Below, piece by piece: positions 13,266 to 26,048 of a stretch of 64,000 nt of DNA (the first letter of the stretch is position 1; each line of letters begins with the position of its first letter). The stretch is taken from the NCBI GenBank assembly GCA_907163375.1, contig CAJQUW010000881.1:1-64000 (forward strand), in the 5' to 3' direction. The notes beneath the pieces are model-generated. The model was not told the origin of the DNA. It saw only the letters and a program-made list of their open reading frames with translations, and searched no databases. This stretch comes from Prostheceraeus crozeri (lineage: Eukaryota > Platyhelminthes > Polycladida > Euryleptidae). The position numbers and the translations under genes are program-made.

Positions 13266-13668
13266 TAGGTTGAATTTTCAATCGATCCAGACTTGCAATC
13301 TGTCATCATTGCGAGATCATCGAAAAGGTATTACAAGCTGCATTTATGATGCAGAACAGCTCAACGTTACAGATGGATTAAGGATTCAAGTCAATGATTT
13401 TAAAAAGGCAGAACGACGCAAAAATCGCTCCTAGTATATATTTTCTTATTCAAACGGTTTCGATTGGAACCATTTACAACTTGAAAAGATGAAGTTTTGA
13501 TTAACATGTTAAAGAATTAGATCTTCAGGTAAATTCAAAAACATTTTGATTATTGTTATAAAACTAGAGTTACATAGAAAGTTAAAAAGTCAACAACATA
13601 AAGCTGGAGTTGCATAGAAAGTCAAAAAGATCGCAGAGAGTATTTACATTGAATTTGGAGATTTGGGA
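13266..13668. other. short intergenic spacer
   Basis: AT-rich spacer. It contains a loose tandem pair of about 24 bases (GAGTTACATAGAAAGTTAAAA near 13567 and a variant near 13607), with no gene or RNA visible. On the minus strand it lies just 3' of the GIY-YIG fragment, so it may include decayed 3' sequence of that element. Confidence 0.4.
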
Positions 13669-14082
13669 TCATAGATTGAAGTTCGTTGAAATGCATGTTG
13701 CATATGAAGACCAAACTGCCAATCTGTCAAAAGTTGACTGATGTATTTCAGTTCTCCTTTTTCGTTTCTTGGTCGGTTCGTCAATTTTTTTTAGTATTGT
13801 TGCCTTTACATTTTGTGTTGAGGGTTCATGTTCAGTACAATGATAAGGACTCACTTTATCTGTTATTTTATGATTATGATTGATGTCGAGTTGGTGGTCA
13901 TTTATTCTCTCATATGGCGTCCTTGATGTTTCCCCAATGTAATGATACCCAAAATTTTGAAAGCTGAGAGCGTAGAAGATGTTCGGAGACGCACATGTTG
14001 TATAATTTGCTTTGAAAGCATAAGAAAGAACACTTATGTTAGATGTAATATTGGGGGGGGGGGGTAGGAGAGAGAATTTCAT
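13669..14082 (-). pseudogene. Penelope-like element GIY-YIG endonuclease domain fragment
   Basis: A 137-codon minus-strand frame encodes CASPNIFYALS, then GYHYIGETSRTPYERINDHQ, then a segment with SPYHCTEH, then VKATILKK, a basic KKRKRRTE stretch, and FDRLAVW near the end. In the C-terminal GIY-YIG nuclease of Penelope-like retroelements the order is C-x-S-x-N-x-xY-x-x-x-C, Y-x-G-x-T-x-R-x-x-x-x-R-x-x-x-H, a downstream H-x-x-x-H pair, an I-L motif and RR-x-x-E. Most positions match: the second tyrosine (YIGET), the arginine and histidine after it, and the glutamate of RRTE are present. The paired cysteines before YIGET are replaced (SFQNF). This domain nicks target DNA to prime reverse transcription. 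No reverse transcriptase motif is visible upstream on this strand, so it is an orphaned 3' fragment. A G homopolymer (14053-14064) lies inside the 5' part of the frame and may hide a frameshift. Confidence 0.8.
14053..14064. repeat. G homopolymer
   Basis: A run of 12 G on the + strand. On the minus strand it creates the proline run near the start of the GIY-YIG frame. Its length is prone to sequencing error, so frame continuity across it is uncertain. Confidence 0.9.
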
Positions 14083-14232
14083 ATGTCTTACACAGTGTAC
14101 GAGTATTGTTACAAAATGAAATTATTCCGTTGTTTCTTTGAGGATTTTGAGTAGAATTATCCCACAGGTTTGATTATACCAAATATTGTTGCATCTTCAT
14201 GGGCGGCTTACAAAATCTTTTCTTTAGCAGCG

Positions 14233-14378
14233 GATCTAAAGAGAATGACAACTATTAAGTCAATAAATTACACCAATACCCTTGATTCCCCGACCGCACT
14301 CGCCTCATGCAGGAATCGAACCGAAGTCCACGGTGGAGACGAGCTCGCACCTTCTTCACTAGGCCAATCTGACGGTTC
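14233..14378 (-). mobile_element. tRNA-derived SINE copy
   Basis: Read on the minus strand, the sequence contains TGGCCTAGTGAAGAAGG (14350-14366), which resembles a tRNA-type A box, and GGTTCGATTCC (14312-14322), an exact B-box consensus. The spacing is normal for an internal RNA polymerase III promoter. Downstream of the tRNA-like head the tail (GACTTAATAGTTGTCATTC, reading minus) recurs at 14557-14645, showing it is repetitive. The head does not fold into a good cloverleaf by eye and has no obvious anticodon context, so I call it a SINE rather than a working tRNA gene. Neither end of the element is defined with certainty. Confidence 0.6.
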
Positions 14379-14497
14379 AAAAGGAATGCAAGTGAAGGTA
14401 GAAGTCATCTCTAAGTGATTTCTACAGCATATTGTCCTATTATTATTGGCAGAACGCTACCAGCCTTCATATTGTAGCGAGACAGCATATCAGCATG

Positions 14498-14522
14498 TCA
14501 TACCACTGCGCCACTGTGTTGA
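14498..14522 (-). repeat. second tRNA-like A-box segment
   Basis: On the minus strand this reads CACAGTGGCGCAGTGGTATG, a close match to the A box of tRNA-derived SINEs. I could not find a B box at the expected distance, so this is at most a truncated SINE head of a different subtype from the neighbouring copy. Confidence 0.4.
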
Positions 14523-14525
14523 TTG

Positions 14526-14674
14526 ACAACAACGGTCTGTCGTAGTACATGGAATATCTAAAGAGAATGACAACTATTATGTCAATAAATGACACGAGCA
14601 CCCCTGATTCCCCGACTGCTTAATAGTTGTCATTCTCTTTAGATATTCAATGTACTACGACAGACCTTTGTTGT
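14526..14674. repeat. long inverted repeat with 54-bp arms
   Basis: Bases 14526-14579 pair with 14621-14674 over 54 positions with two mismatches; the loop is 41 bases. The inner half of the arms is the same SINE-tail sequence found near 14240-14260, and the loop carries a further part of that repeat. The outer half (GGTCTGTCGTAGTACAT and its complement) is unrelated to the SINE tail. This looks like two SINE tails in head-to-head arrangement or a foldback element that picked up SINE sequence. Confidence 0.85.
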
Positions 14675-17600
14675 AGGATAAGTCTTGTAAGAAAAGTTTG
14701 TTGTTTAAGCATATTTTATTATAGTATACGCAGATGGACGCACGACCCGACCAAACGTTAGGCTTCTAATGTCGTCATGCTCTTGTGTAAATGTTTCTTT
14801 TTTCCTGCAAGCTTTAATATCATTGAAATACTTTCTCATGAAATTTAAGACCACAGCCTTTGTATGTCACACCAATCAGTTTTATGGTTGTGAGTCAGTT
14901 TGGATCTTAAAGCTTTTAATAGTAAATTACAATGTTTTATAAGCACTAATTGAGCAGTCACTTGTTAGTCAGATCCTGATAGGCTAAGTATGTCAACCAG
15001 ATACTGACTGTAGATTCTAAATCCCTCTCATTAAGCGCTATTACCTTAGCAAGTTCACACTAGACTCTCTGATGAGGATTGCCCTGAAACTATTTTCAGA
15101 AACTTAATATTCGACAAAAACTAAAAAATTGTATTTCGGGTCGAGCAGCAATGTAAACATAGGAAATAACAATTCGGAAATCAATGCCAGAGTCATGTGA
15201 TTGCAGGGTCAATCACATTTTGATGCTATTAGTTATTAGATGGATTGTCCCTATGGATTGTCATCACAAGAAATGCATCTCTTAACCGTAAAATCATTCT
15301 AGACGCAAGAAAATCTCAGGTTGATAAATAATTTCGTTCTTCGATGTAAATTGATACTAATCATCATGTTACTGATATTTCAAAAAGTAGCCATGTAAAT
15401 CATATTATAATGGTGAGAGAATTCACAATTAATTGAGTTGTGAATAAGTGAAGAAATCGAAGAGCACCATTTCTACATTGAATATAATTGACAACAAACC
15501 TATGTTTATTAGTATTTTCAACTTAACAATAGGAAGCATTTCCACAATGGCAATTGAAACGAGACTCTATTTGATTTACATGATGAAATCAAGTATTCCG
15601 AAATGAACGGTTCGACACCAAATGAGCTGTCAAATTCATTTCCGATGAAGAAGCTTTTCAATGACAGTCTGAATGAACACAATACCGTCCTGTAGAATTG
15701 AATGTTTATTTGCACTCTCTATTGACGGAATGTAAGAAAAGTTTAATAGAAATCTGTTTAAACAAATAATCGAATGACGCCGACAGCACAATACCTGTCA
15801 AAAGTTAGTCTCTTTGAATTTCAATAACAGTTAATATAAACAAGATCTGTCACGCTATTGTGAAGAAAACCCTGCTCAGATGTAAATAGAGCATTTTGTG
15901 GCAAGAATTCTGCTACTCAGTCTGAACATCCAGGCTGCCATTCTCAAATTATTCCACCACAACTTAATGCTATTCATGATTTAAATTTGTATTATTGAAT
16001 AAATCGACAAAGTTCAATAACACTATCCAGTTAACTCAAACTCCGGTAATGACGAATTCCCACGGCTCCTACCCTCTCAGTATGGTTCGATATAAAAGTG
16101 AAATTCGTTTTTCACAATGCTATCTACCGTATTTTGGTAGACAGTTTGCTCTTACTATGAATATTCTTATCTGAAATCTGATTCTATTCTGAAATCATAT
16201 TATCATATTTAATCATACTGTAATATATCATTTTATGAAGCTCCGTTGTGACAAGTTCCAGTAAGGAAGGTCGAAATCCCGATGACATACACCAGAATCC
16301 GTTCTTATGGTTCATGTGGAAAATAGCAAATTACGTAAGAACAGATTGGTGTATAAATATGCTGACAAAATATGTGGTTGCTAATTGGATATATCAAGAT
16401 TGAGGAAATAAATTCAGAATTCAAAAAATGTAACCAAAATTCATCATGGCCGGTAATTCCTATATAACTTCTGAAATTTGAATGATCAAGTAGGCCTATC
16501 CGTTTAAGAAGTAAATATTGGAGAGTAGTATTCCTTCACTAAAGGTGATTGTACTAAGACATTTGAATTTGATTGTACAAAAATCTGCTGTCATGGGCAT
16601 TGACTTTTCATTTCGCTTAAGAAATCTTTATAACAGGTCACTCCAGTGAAAATTGCACAATATGAATTCATTGAAAATCAAAGCACGCAGAAGTGTGATA
16701 CCCCTTATTGATTATACCAGGTATTATTTTATCGTTATTGCTTTTACTTTAGGCCGTGATTAGATGCTTATGTTTCTTGTAATGGGCACAATAATTATGC
16801 AATTTCATTAACACAAGCATATAATGATTTAGGTATGACATCGTAATAATTTCATGTGCAATTCTATCGTTTTCGTCGTATTTTTCAATTTCAATGGGTG
16901 TCACAAAAGCGGCATAGAGAAGTTTGCATGTTATAATCTTGTGATAAAACGTTTTGGATACTGATTTGATGAAATTTATTAGTACGATAAGACAAATGAT
17001 CACACATTTCATGAGATATAAATTCGTTTCATGAGGATATCACATGATTCTTTGTTTACCTGCATGAAATTCTGCAATGATCTTACCAAGTAAGAACGGA
17101 TATTTACGTTGCTACATGTATTAATAAACAGTAAAATGAATTAATATTTCGCTCATTTGAAAGAACGAATAAATCCAAAATTTCAATTGATGTTGTGCAA
17201 TTAGTGAGTTATCTTCATCGTCATGTAATTTGTTGAGATGTGCTCTATTTCATAAGCTAGATTGCATTGAACGTGACAGTGAATCCGTCATTGTCTTTTT
17301 AGGTGTTTTTCATGTAAGTAACTATCTAAATCTGTTGCCTTCACCGATCTACAAACTTGTGACATTAAATTGAGTGAAGCCGTGAACAAAGCCACTTAAA
17401 CGAATCATGTTTCGTGACACAGTGGACATTCCTTTATTTTCTGATTTAAATGCGTGGATAATGCTCTTGATACGAATAAGTATGCTGTCGTTAGGATCAC
17501 TTTCCTTAGAAAACACGTCAATCAGACCATTGAAGAATGAAAGACTTCGTTATACAATTGTCCTTCAGCTCAAGTCTTCATAAACACATTTGCTATCGTT

Positions 17601-20525
17601 TGTGACCGGCGGGATATTGCTCAAATGATGGTCTCAAGTGGACTGTTTGACAAAAGAGATTGTGAGCATCATCTTTGAACAACCACTTTTTCTCACGTAT
17701 AATTAGATTCTTAACCGTAAACCATTTCACAAGTTCAATTGTCACATTTGCTAACAAATGAATACGATGTCAGTCATATTTTTCCAATGCAATCTCCACT
17801 GATATTTCTCAAGGTGTGAAAAGGATGTTGAAATTATTTCGCATTTTATCTTGCACCTGACTCAACTTTTACATCCGAGCGCATCTTTTCTACAGCATTG
17901 TAATTTTCAATGAAGGGGTGTGAAGCTTGAGGTCAATGTTGTGCATTTTCTGACATGTCGTATTTCCGTATTTTTTGAACTTTATTTCTCGTGTTGTTTT
18001 ATATTTTGCCATATTTCCTTCATTTCACATTTTCTTCGTTTATGCCATGCGTCGTCTAGTATTTGATACACATATACTTTTTCTTGCCTTTACTGGTAAA
18101 AAGTTAAGATGAAAAATGAATTTATCCTTGCTTCAGTGTATGCAGGGTTGCAAAAGTCAATTGACTGACCAACGCGTTGTTTTGATGTTCAATTTTGATA
18201 TCTAAAAGTTACTTGTACAATATCCACTATTTATGTGTAACATGGATCCTAGTGACATCGAACTATTGCAACAGCGTCTATTCTTCAGTTAAATGTCTAA
18301 TTGGAAAGTATATACATGTAACATTGCAGCGAATAGCTGATAGGATGCTGAAGCTATATTGATTGTTTATTAAATCACTCACTGTGAAAGCTCGGAAAAA
18401 CTTTTTCTTTCCTAAACATTGTGGTTTTTATTTTGAATACTGAAGCTATAGTTTAATAAATATTTCCAGTAATATATCCCCTCGATAAAATTCTGTATAC
18501 ATCGTGAGCTGCTGATATGCTGTCTGCTGAGTGATTGTTTCACGTAAAATAAGGACTATTTCTCGTTAGTCTCTTTTTTTTACAAAAATAGTTTTTCATA
18601 TATCCGATTCAATATTCGATTTTCGTCCTTGTTTGGCTTTGTATCCGTGAACCATTATCGATTTCCATCCATTTTGAAATATGCACCTGATGGTTCAATA
18701 TTTCCGTACTCGGGATTCGAAAATGCCTTGTTTTCGAGAAAAGTTGAAGTATGCGATAAAAATGTGGGGCATGGATCAAATTGGTGATATCTGAAATCTT
18801 CTGATGATGAAGACATATGCAATTCCAGCCCATTCCGATTTCTCAAATTTTTTTGCGGACTTCTGCAACAGCACAAGTTCTTTCTAGATTGAACAACTTC
18901 TTAATCTTTCATAATTCAAATATTAGTTAGGCCTAATGAGTATTTAAAAGTTATTAAAAATCAATAAATTGTGACTTATAATTGAGAAATCACTTATTTT
19001 ATCTTGCAGATGTAAATTCAAGCTGCACTTCAGCTGCGGTAATTTATCCGTCCAGGTCCAATTGTTGAAGTTTCATTTCTGTTTTAGCCTATTTAATGAA
19101 TTGAAATGAACTTACAATATAAAGTTCAAAAAAAATATTATTGACTTTGATAGATTTTCCCCTATCCAAATCAGACTTTGAGGGCACTGAGATTTGGAGT
19201 CGTCTTCATTCTTAACTCCTTTGACATTAGTCATAATTACATCAAGATCTCTGTACAATATGCTGCAATACAGTAAATTTCGGTGATTTTTGAGAGCGCG
19301 AAAATGTCTTACCATGGATATTGTGAGAACCTTACTGAGGACAATCCTTAATAATGAAGTCAAGTTGAGCGAAGTCAGAGCGCTGTCATCCCAGGTTACA
19401 TACATGCATGTATATTTTTTGATTGGAAATATTTGCTATTCGCATAAGCATGCTAGGAGGCTACACTATTTCAGTATTTACATCTACAGTATGAATAAAG
19501 CATCAATAAAAATGCACAAAAAATATATGGAATAAAAAAATGCTTAGAAATCCTTCTGATGCAGAGTTCGACCGTCGCCACCTAAGCTAATTGACAAACG
19601 GTGTATGAAAAGTCTTAGTCAGCGTTCTTTTGTGAGCAAATAGTGTGCGACCATGAACTCGCAAAAATTTTGTTATTTTACATTATTTGGCGCCTGCTCT
19701 TTCCTAATGTTGTATTCATTTGCTCTACCTCGTTCATCTCATTATTACAAAAAGCAATTGAGAATTTAAAATGCAAGTTCTGAGAGCTTTGACAACGAGT
19801 TCCTAATTACAATGATTCCTAATTACAATGTCGAAATGGCTAAATGTAGCCTACTCAGAAATTATGTTTTAGTCCTAAAAGAAATTGATAGGATTGATTT
19901 GGACATAGAATACAGCTCAAAAATGTGAATATGGAAGGAATGTGGGAGATCTTCTTTCAAACATCAACCGTTTGAATTTTCTTGTGACATGATCTTTTTC
20001 AATTTGAGATTCCATCAAATGAGATTATAGGGAAGATCGACGACTTAAGGATAAGTTTCCAAAAAATAAAGGAAATTCTCTTTAAATGTGGCATTACTAA
20101 AATCCTTAATAAGTAGTAGGTATACGTAGAACAAAATTCATATCCCAAAACAGTGGTCGATGTTATATGATGCAGTAAAGGATCATGATTTGATTTACGG
20201 AATCATATTTATGAATTGCTGCACTCATAAGAAAATCTATGAGTTTCTTAAAATGTTGTCATAGAAAATGTTTATTGATTGATAAACCTTTTGAAAATAA
20301 TGCCAGTAAGTCATTTATTTGACATTCCAGTGGGACTAATCCTACATTTTTTGGGAAGTATAAAAATGTGGTAAACTTAAAAGCAGTTGTGTTGTAAAGG
20401 TTCACTGTACGCGATAAGGGCCGCACTTTCCCTGGGATCATTTGGTTAAGCAAAGACAATGTGTGATTAGATTTAAAGAGTAAAAAATGATTTATGTATA
20501 ATACCATGTTTCGAAACCTCCGGGA
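14675..20525. other. intergenic, one weak exon candidate
   Basis: About 5.8 kb of AT-rich DNA. Apart from the weak minus-strand candidate exon at 18655-18862, I see no coding frame with splice context, no RNA gene and no repeat long enough to name. TAGGCCTA occurs at 16491 and 18928. Confidence 0.45.
18655..18862 (-). CDS. weak candidate terminal exon, unknown protein
   Basis: On the minus strand an AG acceptor (TGCTGTTGCAG, ending at 18863) is followed by an open frame to a TAA at 18655-18657. The frame encodes about 68 residues including SSSSEDFRYHQFDPCP and a C-terminal ENKAFSNPEYGNIEPSG. Its composition is more protein-like than that of nearby frames, and it holds an NPEY motif of the NPxY kind that in receptor tails binds PTB-domain adaptors. 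An alternative donor (CAG-GTGCAT) lies inside the frame. Against it: the polypyrimidine tract is poor, no partner exon was found upstream, and no family is recognised. It may well be chance. Confidence 0.2.
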
Positions 20526-20882
20526 ATGAACAAAGGGAATTCCTCCAAGCTCGAGAAAATCCGCAAACGTTGCCACAGAATAATCTGTTCTGTAACTTGC
20601 ACTTGCAGTTTGTTTCCTTCGCTTGAAAGCAGACGACAGAAGAGAAGTCCGAAGTTCTTCAATCAGTTTCGAAATCCCGAAAATTGCATTAATTCTATTT
20701 TTCCATCTGTACTGTCAAGAAGTGGTCACGTTCAACTACAGGCCTGTGGGACATCACGTCGGTCATCCTCTTTCATTCCTCGATGTTCCGTACTTTATAA
20801 CAGACAGTTATCAAGAAAGTTGCTTATTTGATGTATTACTCTTAACTTTGTGTTTGACTTCATTTTGAAATGCATGATTTTC
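20526..20882 (+). pseudogene. non-LTR retrotransposon (CR1/I/Jockey type) reverse transcriptase C-terminal tail
   Basis: The frame 20526-20831 encodes SSKLEKIRKRCHRIIC, then LESRRQKRSPKFFNQF, then RNPENCINSIFP, SGHVQLQ, and finally SSFIPRCSVLYNRQL before a stop. Non-LTR elements of the CR1/I/Jockey branch end their polyprotein with LE-x-IQKR-x-x-RII, an ERR segment, K-x-x-NP with LFP, and a terminal S-FIP-x-x-x-x-LYN. The match in order and in the final FIPRCSVLYN is good. The catalytic part of the reverse transcriptase lies upstream of this segment in live elements and is missing here, which fits a 5'-truncated insertion. The sequence after the stop, up to about 20930, contains AATAAA and T-rich DNA as in a 3' UTR. 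Confidence 0.75.
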
Positions 20883-20929
20883 AGTATTGATAAATAAACG
20901 TTTATCTATTTTTATTTTATTTTATTACA

Positions 20930-23900
20930 CCATGGAGGAAATTCATTTTTGAAATTTTGTTTTTGCTTGCATTTCTCCGCAATTGTCAAAAGTGGAATTA
21001 TAATTCATGTATTAATTTCATCCACTCTGTTTTGTTCAAGTTTGCATTTAGTCAATTAGACCGCATTTTACATCGATTGTTTCATTCAAGTACCCATTAA
21101 CAGTTTAAGATAATTTTCCGTTCAATACTTCTTTTATTATATTCAATCTTCAGATATCGCACTATCCAGCAGGGAACTGTAAACTCTGGTCAGCGTCGTA
21201 TGCAAGTCATCACACTTGAAGATATAAGAAAATGAAATTCTGTCGTTTTCTAATAGACAAGTTTATTCGTTGAGTTAACGTCCATTGTATCCTCGCTCAG
21301 CACGTACAATCATATAATGACATCAGCCATGTATGTAAGCACGTAAACGAGACCGATGATGTATTTCAATGGCTCTTGGCAGTGCATCTACATAAGCTCT
21401 GGTGCGCGTACATTTCTAAATACATGACAAATTAGCTTTTGGCAAAAGTAATGCCAAGGAGGTCACGCACGCATCAACGAATTTATCCGCAAATTTGACG
21501 AGCAAAAGATTTGTTGTACATACCAGAAAAATGGAGTAAATTCAGTACAATACGTGCTAACATCAATAAATCTGTGAATGTAGTCATGTGTATAAGTGTT
21601 GTGGGGTATGGCCCTTCAAGTCTTCAAACAAACTCCCCCTCAATCTGGTCATGCTTCAATTGTTTAACTATTCATATTGAAATATGCTACAGGTAGAGAG
21701 TCCAAATATAAAAAGCGATATCAATGGTTGATTTATTTACCTCAACATTGTTAATTTGGAGAACTATATTTCAAACCTATACCGGAATGTTATGCGGGGG
21801 ATGCATATATTAGTAAAGTGCTCAATGGAAGGAGGATAAATAATCTTAGGAAAAGAAAGGCAGGGTATCTCGACCACTTACAATGCTGTATTTCTTCTGC
21901 AATGTCAGGAGAGAATAACAGAATGTGTAAAAATTATGTGGAAGTCATCTATGTGCTTTCATGTAGTCTAGACGAGGGACTTCTCTTATCTATTTTCTTC
22001 TTCTTTCTCCTCTCATCTCTCATGGTACTTTGATTCAGGAATGATAAATGTTAACCTTTAAGCTCAAAGAACATTAGTGGAGTCAATAATACCGGTATGT
22101 AAGTTGTACATTGTAAAATACTGCTTTCGACTCTAGCAAATCCATCAAGAAGGTCTGCGCTAGGATTTTGAAACCGGTGCGTAATTCTTCATTAGTTGAA
22201 GCATCTTTGTCTTTATTTAGACAGTGCTTTCGTCTGTAGCGAGAAATTCAACTCTTTTAATAGAGTCATCACACGAGCGTAAGAATTTCATCAAAATTAT
22301 ATAATTTGCTTTCGATATTATAAAGTATTCAATCAATTGGTTATATAATGAACAATCTATGTTAGTCCGTGATGTCGAGATCGAGTTTTAGGTGCTATTA
22401 CAATGGGCAAAATGGATCTATATACCTACATTTATTGCACCCTGATGTTGATCGAACAAAATGATGGAGAAATTTGGTTAAGCAAAAGTTGTCATGAAAA
22501 TTTTCATTTCTTCAATCCTAATGCGCTGCGCAATCAGTCTATTCTAAAAGCTACATGTAATTCTGCCAATAATATCGCATCGACTGAAAATATGAAAGGA
22601 TGAGTATTAACTACATACAGAAGTCGTAAAATCGTAGCGGTAGCACCATGAGCTGTAAAGCACACCAAATTTTACGCATAATTTCTTAAAATTCATTTTG
22701 CCGAAGCATGTTTAAGTTTTTATTGAATTATTTTCTGAAAGTATGTTGCATGTGCATTTCAGTGCAATATTGCAGTACAACAGGAATGAAAACTTGGCAA
22801 ACTTACACTCCATTTTCAGAAAAAATGGCTGAATAAAGAATTGCAGATTTCTTGTATCCTTTTCAATTTTGTTTTGCTTAGTATTCGATTTTTGCCTTCA
22901 TTTTTTCGCTAGAATTTAATTCATATACATGCATATCGTTCATACATGTTCATGAATATTCATTGTCCACTATTTCAATCCTCGTTCAGACAGTTACATG
23001 CACATTAGGAATTTGATGTGGCGGGCCGGGGCAAGTTTCTACAGTGTGCTGCTAGATGAAATTTCAAGCGTAACTCAAGAAAAAAATTCGAACATTTTAG
23101 CAACTACATGTAGTCCTCTTCTCCCCTACTCTTATTTTTCAGGGGCGGCAAATTATTTTGAACCTTCTAGTGCAACTTTTTATCTATTTTGAACTTCCTT
23201 TTAGTTCTTATGCTAAACTTTTGAACCTTCCTGTGCTACCAATAGTCGTAGCCATGAATTCCACACGCCATATACTTTGACAGCATCCATTCACACTTGT
23301 TTATTGACAATGAATCACTGGTAGGCTTACTAGGGAAACATGAAAAATACTACAAATATTTTCTGCCCCGATATAGATTATATGATTGCCATACATAACA
23401 CGCCATGTTGTCATATGGAGACGCAAACATCATTGGCAATATGATATCCTAATCTCAACTGATAATCACAATGGTCAATATTATCACAATATTAGGCCTA
23501 AATGATGCTCAATTTATTTGGCGCTATTTTTTTATTGACTCAAATAACTTGTCATTCATAAGATGAAACAATTCTTCGTTGATTAGATAAATATTTATTG
23601 TTTCTTACCAGACAACTTCATTTAAGTCATGCTGCACTTAAACAGGATTCCATTTTCAACCTAGTCCATGACCTAGGCAATGCCTGAAAATTGAGTCTCT
23701 TCATTTTGGGGGCAACCTAATCTTCCAGCTAATCAATTGTCAAATACAGGAATTGGACATCAGCCACTTAACGCTAGGTAAACGTACATTGACCATTTAC
23801 ACGAAGTCCTCAAGTCGGTAACCTAAGTCATTCCAAATGTATAATAGCAGCTCACACGAAATGGCAATAAGAGGATTCGTAGCACACAATCAACGACTTG

Positions 23901-26048
23901 TTGATTCAATTGCATTTTTCTTCAATTACCCTTCAACATCCTTCTGATAATTGGAACGCTTTCATCTCCGAATGAAAGTGGTGGCATTTGAGGGTTTCTC
24001 AACTCTTTGACGAAGAATAAGTTGTTGATTAGATTAAAGCTCCGGACATGTGCGTGAATAAGTCGATGAGAAACATAAGTTGCCAATAAACGTAAAAGAA
24101 AGTCGGTGGGAACTTTCGAAGAAGTCTTGATTTCCGATTGGAGATCATCTATTGATTTAACATTACTGTGATAAGTTTGTAGAATATTGTCTTTTTAACT
24201 AAATGCGAATGTGATATCCAACATTATAAAATTGTTGGGTGGTAAGCATGTCGCTGCATGAAAAATATAGCTATAACGGAGAAAGCAGTATTTGCGATCT
24301 TTCATTCAATCTCTTCATAGGTGTGCATGAAAACTGGATAGCCAGATGTTTGAAGTGACTAATCAAACTTCACATGCATGACGCCTCGTCGAACAGTGTC
24401 ATTAGTGAAATCCCCTAATGAAATCTTCTTTAAGATAATACGGCTACTGAAATAACCAAAGTAATCTGCAGAGGCAAGGAAAGAAAAGAAATGGAATCCC
24501 AAAATATGTGAAATAGTATAGTAAATAGTATGAGAGTAGTATGATATAAACATGTGACATAGTAAATTTACGAAGAGCATGTTATCGACATTATATGTCT
24601 TCTAGCTCGCATTTCAAAACAGCTTTCGAGGTTGCTGATTAATTTATTACGACTGGATTGCTTTATTGAAAAGAAATAATGCGAAATGATGAGGGAGATG
24701 TGCAAAGTAGCATTATAAAAATAACATATTTTTGGTAGATGGATTAGGCAGCATGCATCCATACAATAGTGCTCCTGGCCAGCAATTTTGCATGAAAGTA
24801 TTCAAGTTATAACCAAATATACCTATGAACATAACTACAAAGTCCAATAAGCAAACACATACACTAGCAAGCATACAAACAATTCCAGGTGACTTCATTC
24901 CGTAATGGTAAAAGTATGCGCTGTTAGTAAAATTCATTATACAACAGCAATCAACATAAATTTTCTCGTTTTGAATGTGCTTTTGGACGTTACCAAACTA
25001 CTGAAATCAGATGAAGCCCGAAAAAAAGACTTTAATGAAAAATCCACCGGTCGATACGGGACACTCCGCTCCGTTTTCGACCATCTTGAATATTCATTGA
25101 CAGCACAAATGGATACTGTTGTCTTGCATATTCAGAAAAGATTCGTCCTGAGCATGTTTCTCATTACAGTCTCTTTATAACTTCGGAAGGAAGAGACAAG
25201 ACTTGCACTTATGCTTATTTTCAAAGCTAAATCTGAAATAACTCTTCATGTCGACTACAAATTTGCATCGGAATCCTGAAAGTGCACTGTTGTTATTGAA
25301 CATCGTGAGTGCATAGTGTTATTGAACATCGAGAGAGTTCGCATACTTTGTTCTGCCTTGAACACTTTGAAAACATGACTAAACTCTGTCGCCGCTTGGT
25401 CAACAACGTCAAAGTGTGCATATAATAAAGTGTCATAAGACAGTTGACGGGTTGGCCAGATCCGCAGTGGAAACTTATATGTGGAATCTCTAAAGGCATT
25501 TGAAACGTCTATTATGAATGTAGAACTCAACAAAAAGTGATATTGGGCTGTTCTGGGCTCCTTCCAGCGTTTGTAGAATGTGGTAAATAAGAAGGTAGAA
25601 TTTTGTTAACTCAGACCCAGTGAATCGAAATTTAACTAGCTAACAAAATTTTTGTGAATTTTTAGTTTTTTGCAAGATGCCGTAGACAGTCATTGGAAAG
25701 CTTGGATTCTTGGTTGGCACTATGTAACATGTAAATGGAGCTCAAAGTTTTGTCTGTGATTGCAAAACTTTCAATTTGCATGTCACGGTAAACCATAAAC
25801 TCTTCCAAAACTGCCAGTTTCTGCGGTATTTAATATTCTTCTGTATCTTAAGGTTTGTTGCAAGTTTCAAAGTTTCGATTATTTGTTCAAAACGGAAGAC
25901 TCAATAGATTTTCCATGTAGGGGGTATTCAGATGAGGGGTCAAATTATCACACTTGTCAGAAAGCCAGTCCTGCCTGTGTCAAGCACTATGACAGACATT
26001 TACATATAAAACTTAAGTCTGTTAACTGTTCGATACCAAAGCTACTTG
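20930..26048. other. intergenic, no supported feature
   Basis: About 5 kb of AT-rich DNA. A short tandem duplication (TTATTGAACATCG, twice, 25294-25332) is present. Open frames up to about 92 codons lie at 24905-25180 (+) and 25255-25533 (minus), but they show no motif, splice pattern or codon signature I recognise. TAGGCCTA occurs at 23493. Confidence 0.45.

Noticed and set aside
14300-14378. Functional tRNA gene
   Set aside because: A and B boxes are present, but no cloverleaf or anticodon arm could be formed by eye, and the downstream sequence is repetitive; a SINE fits better.
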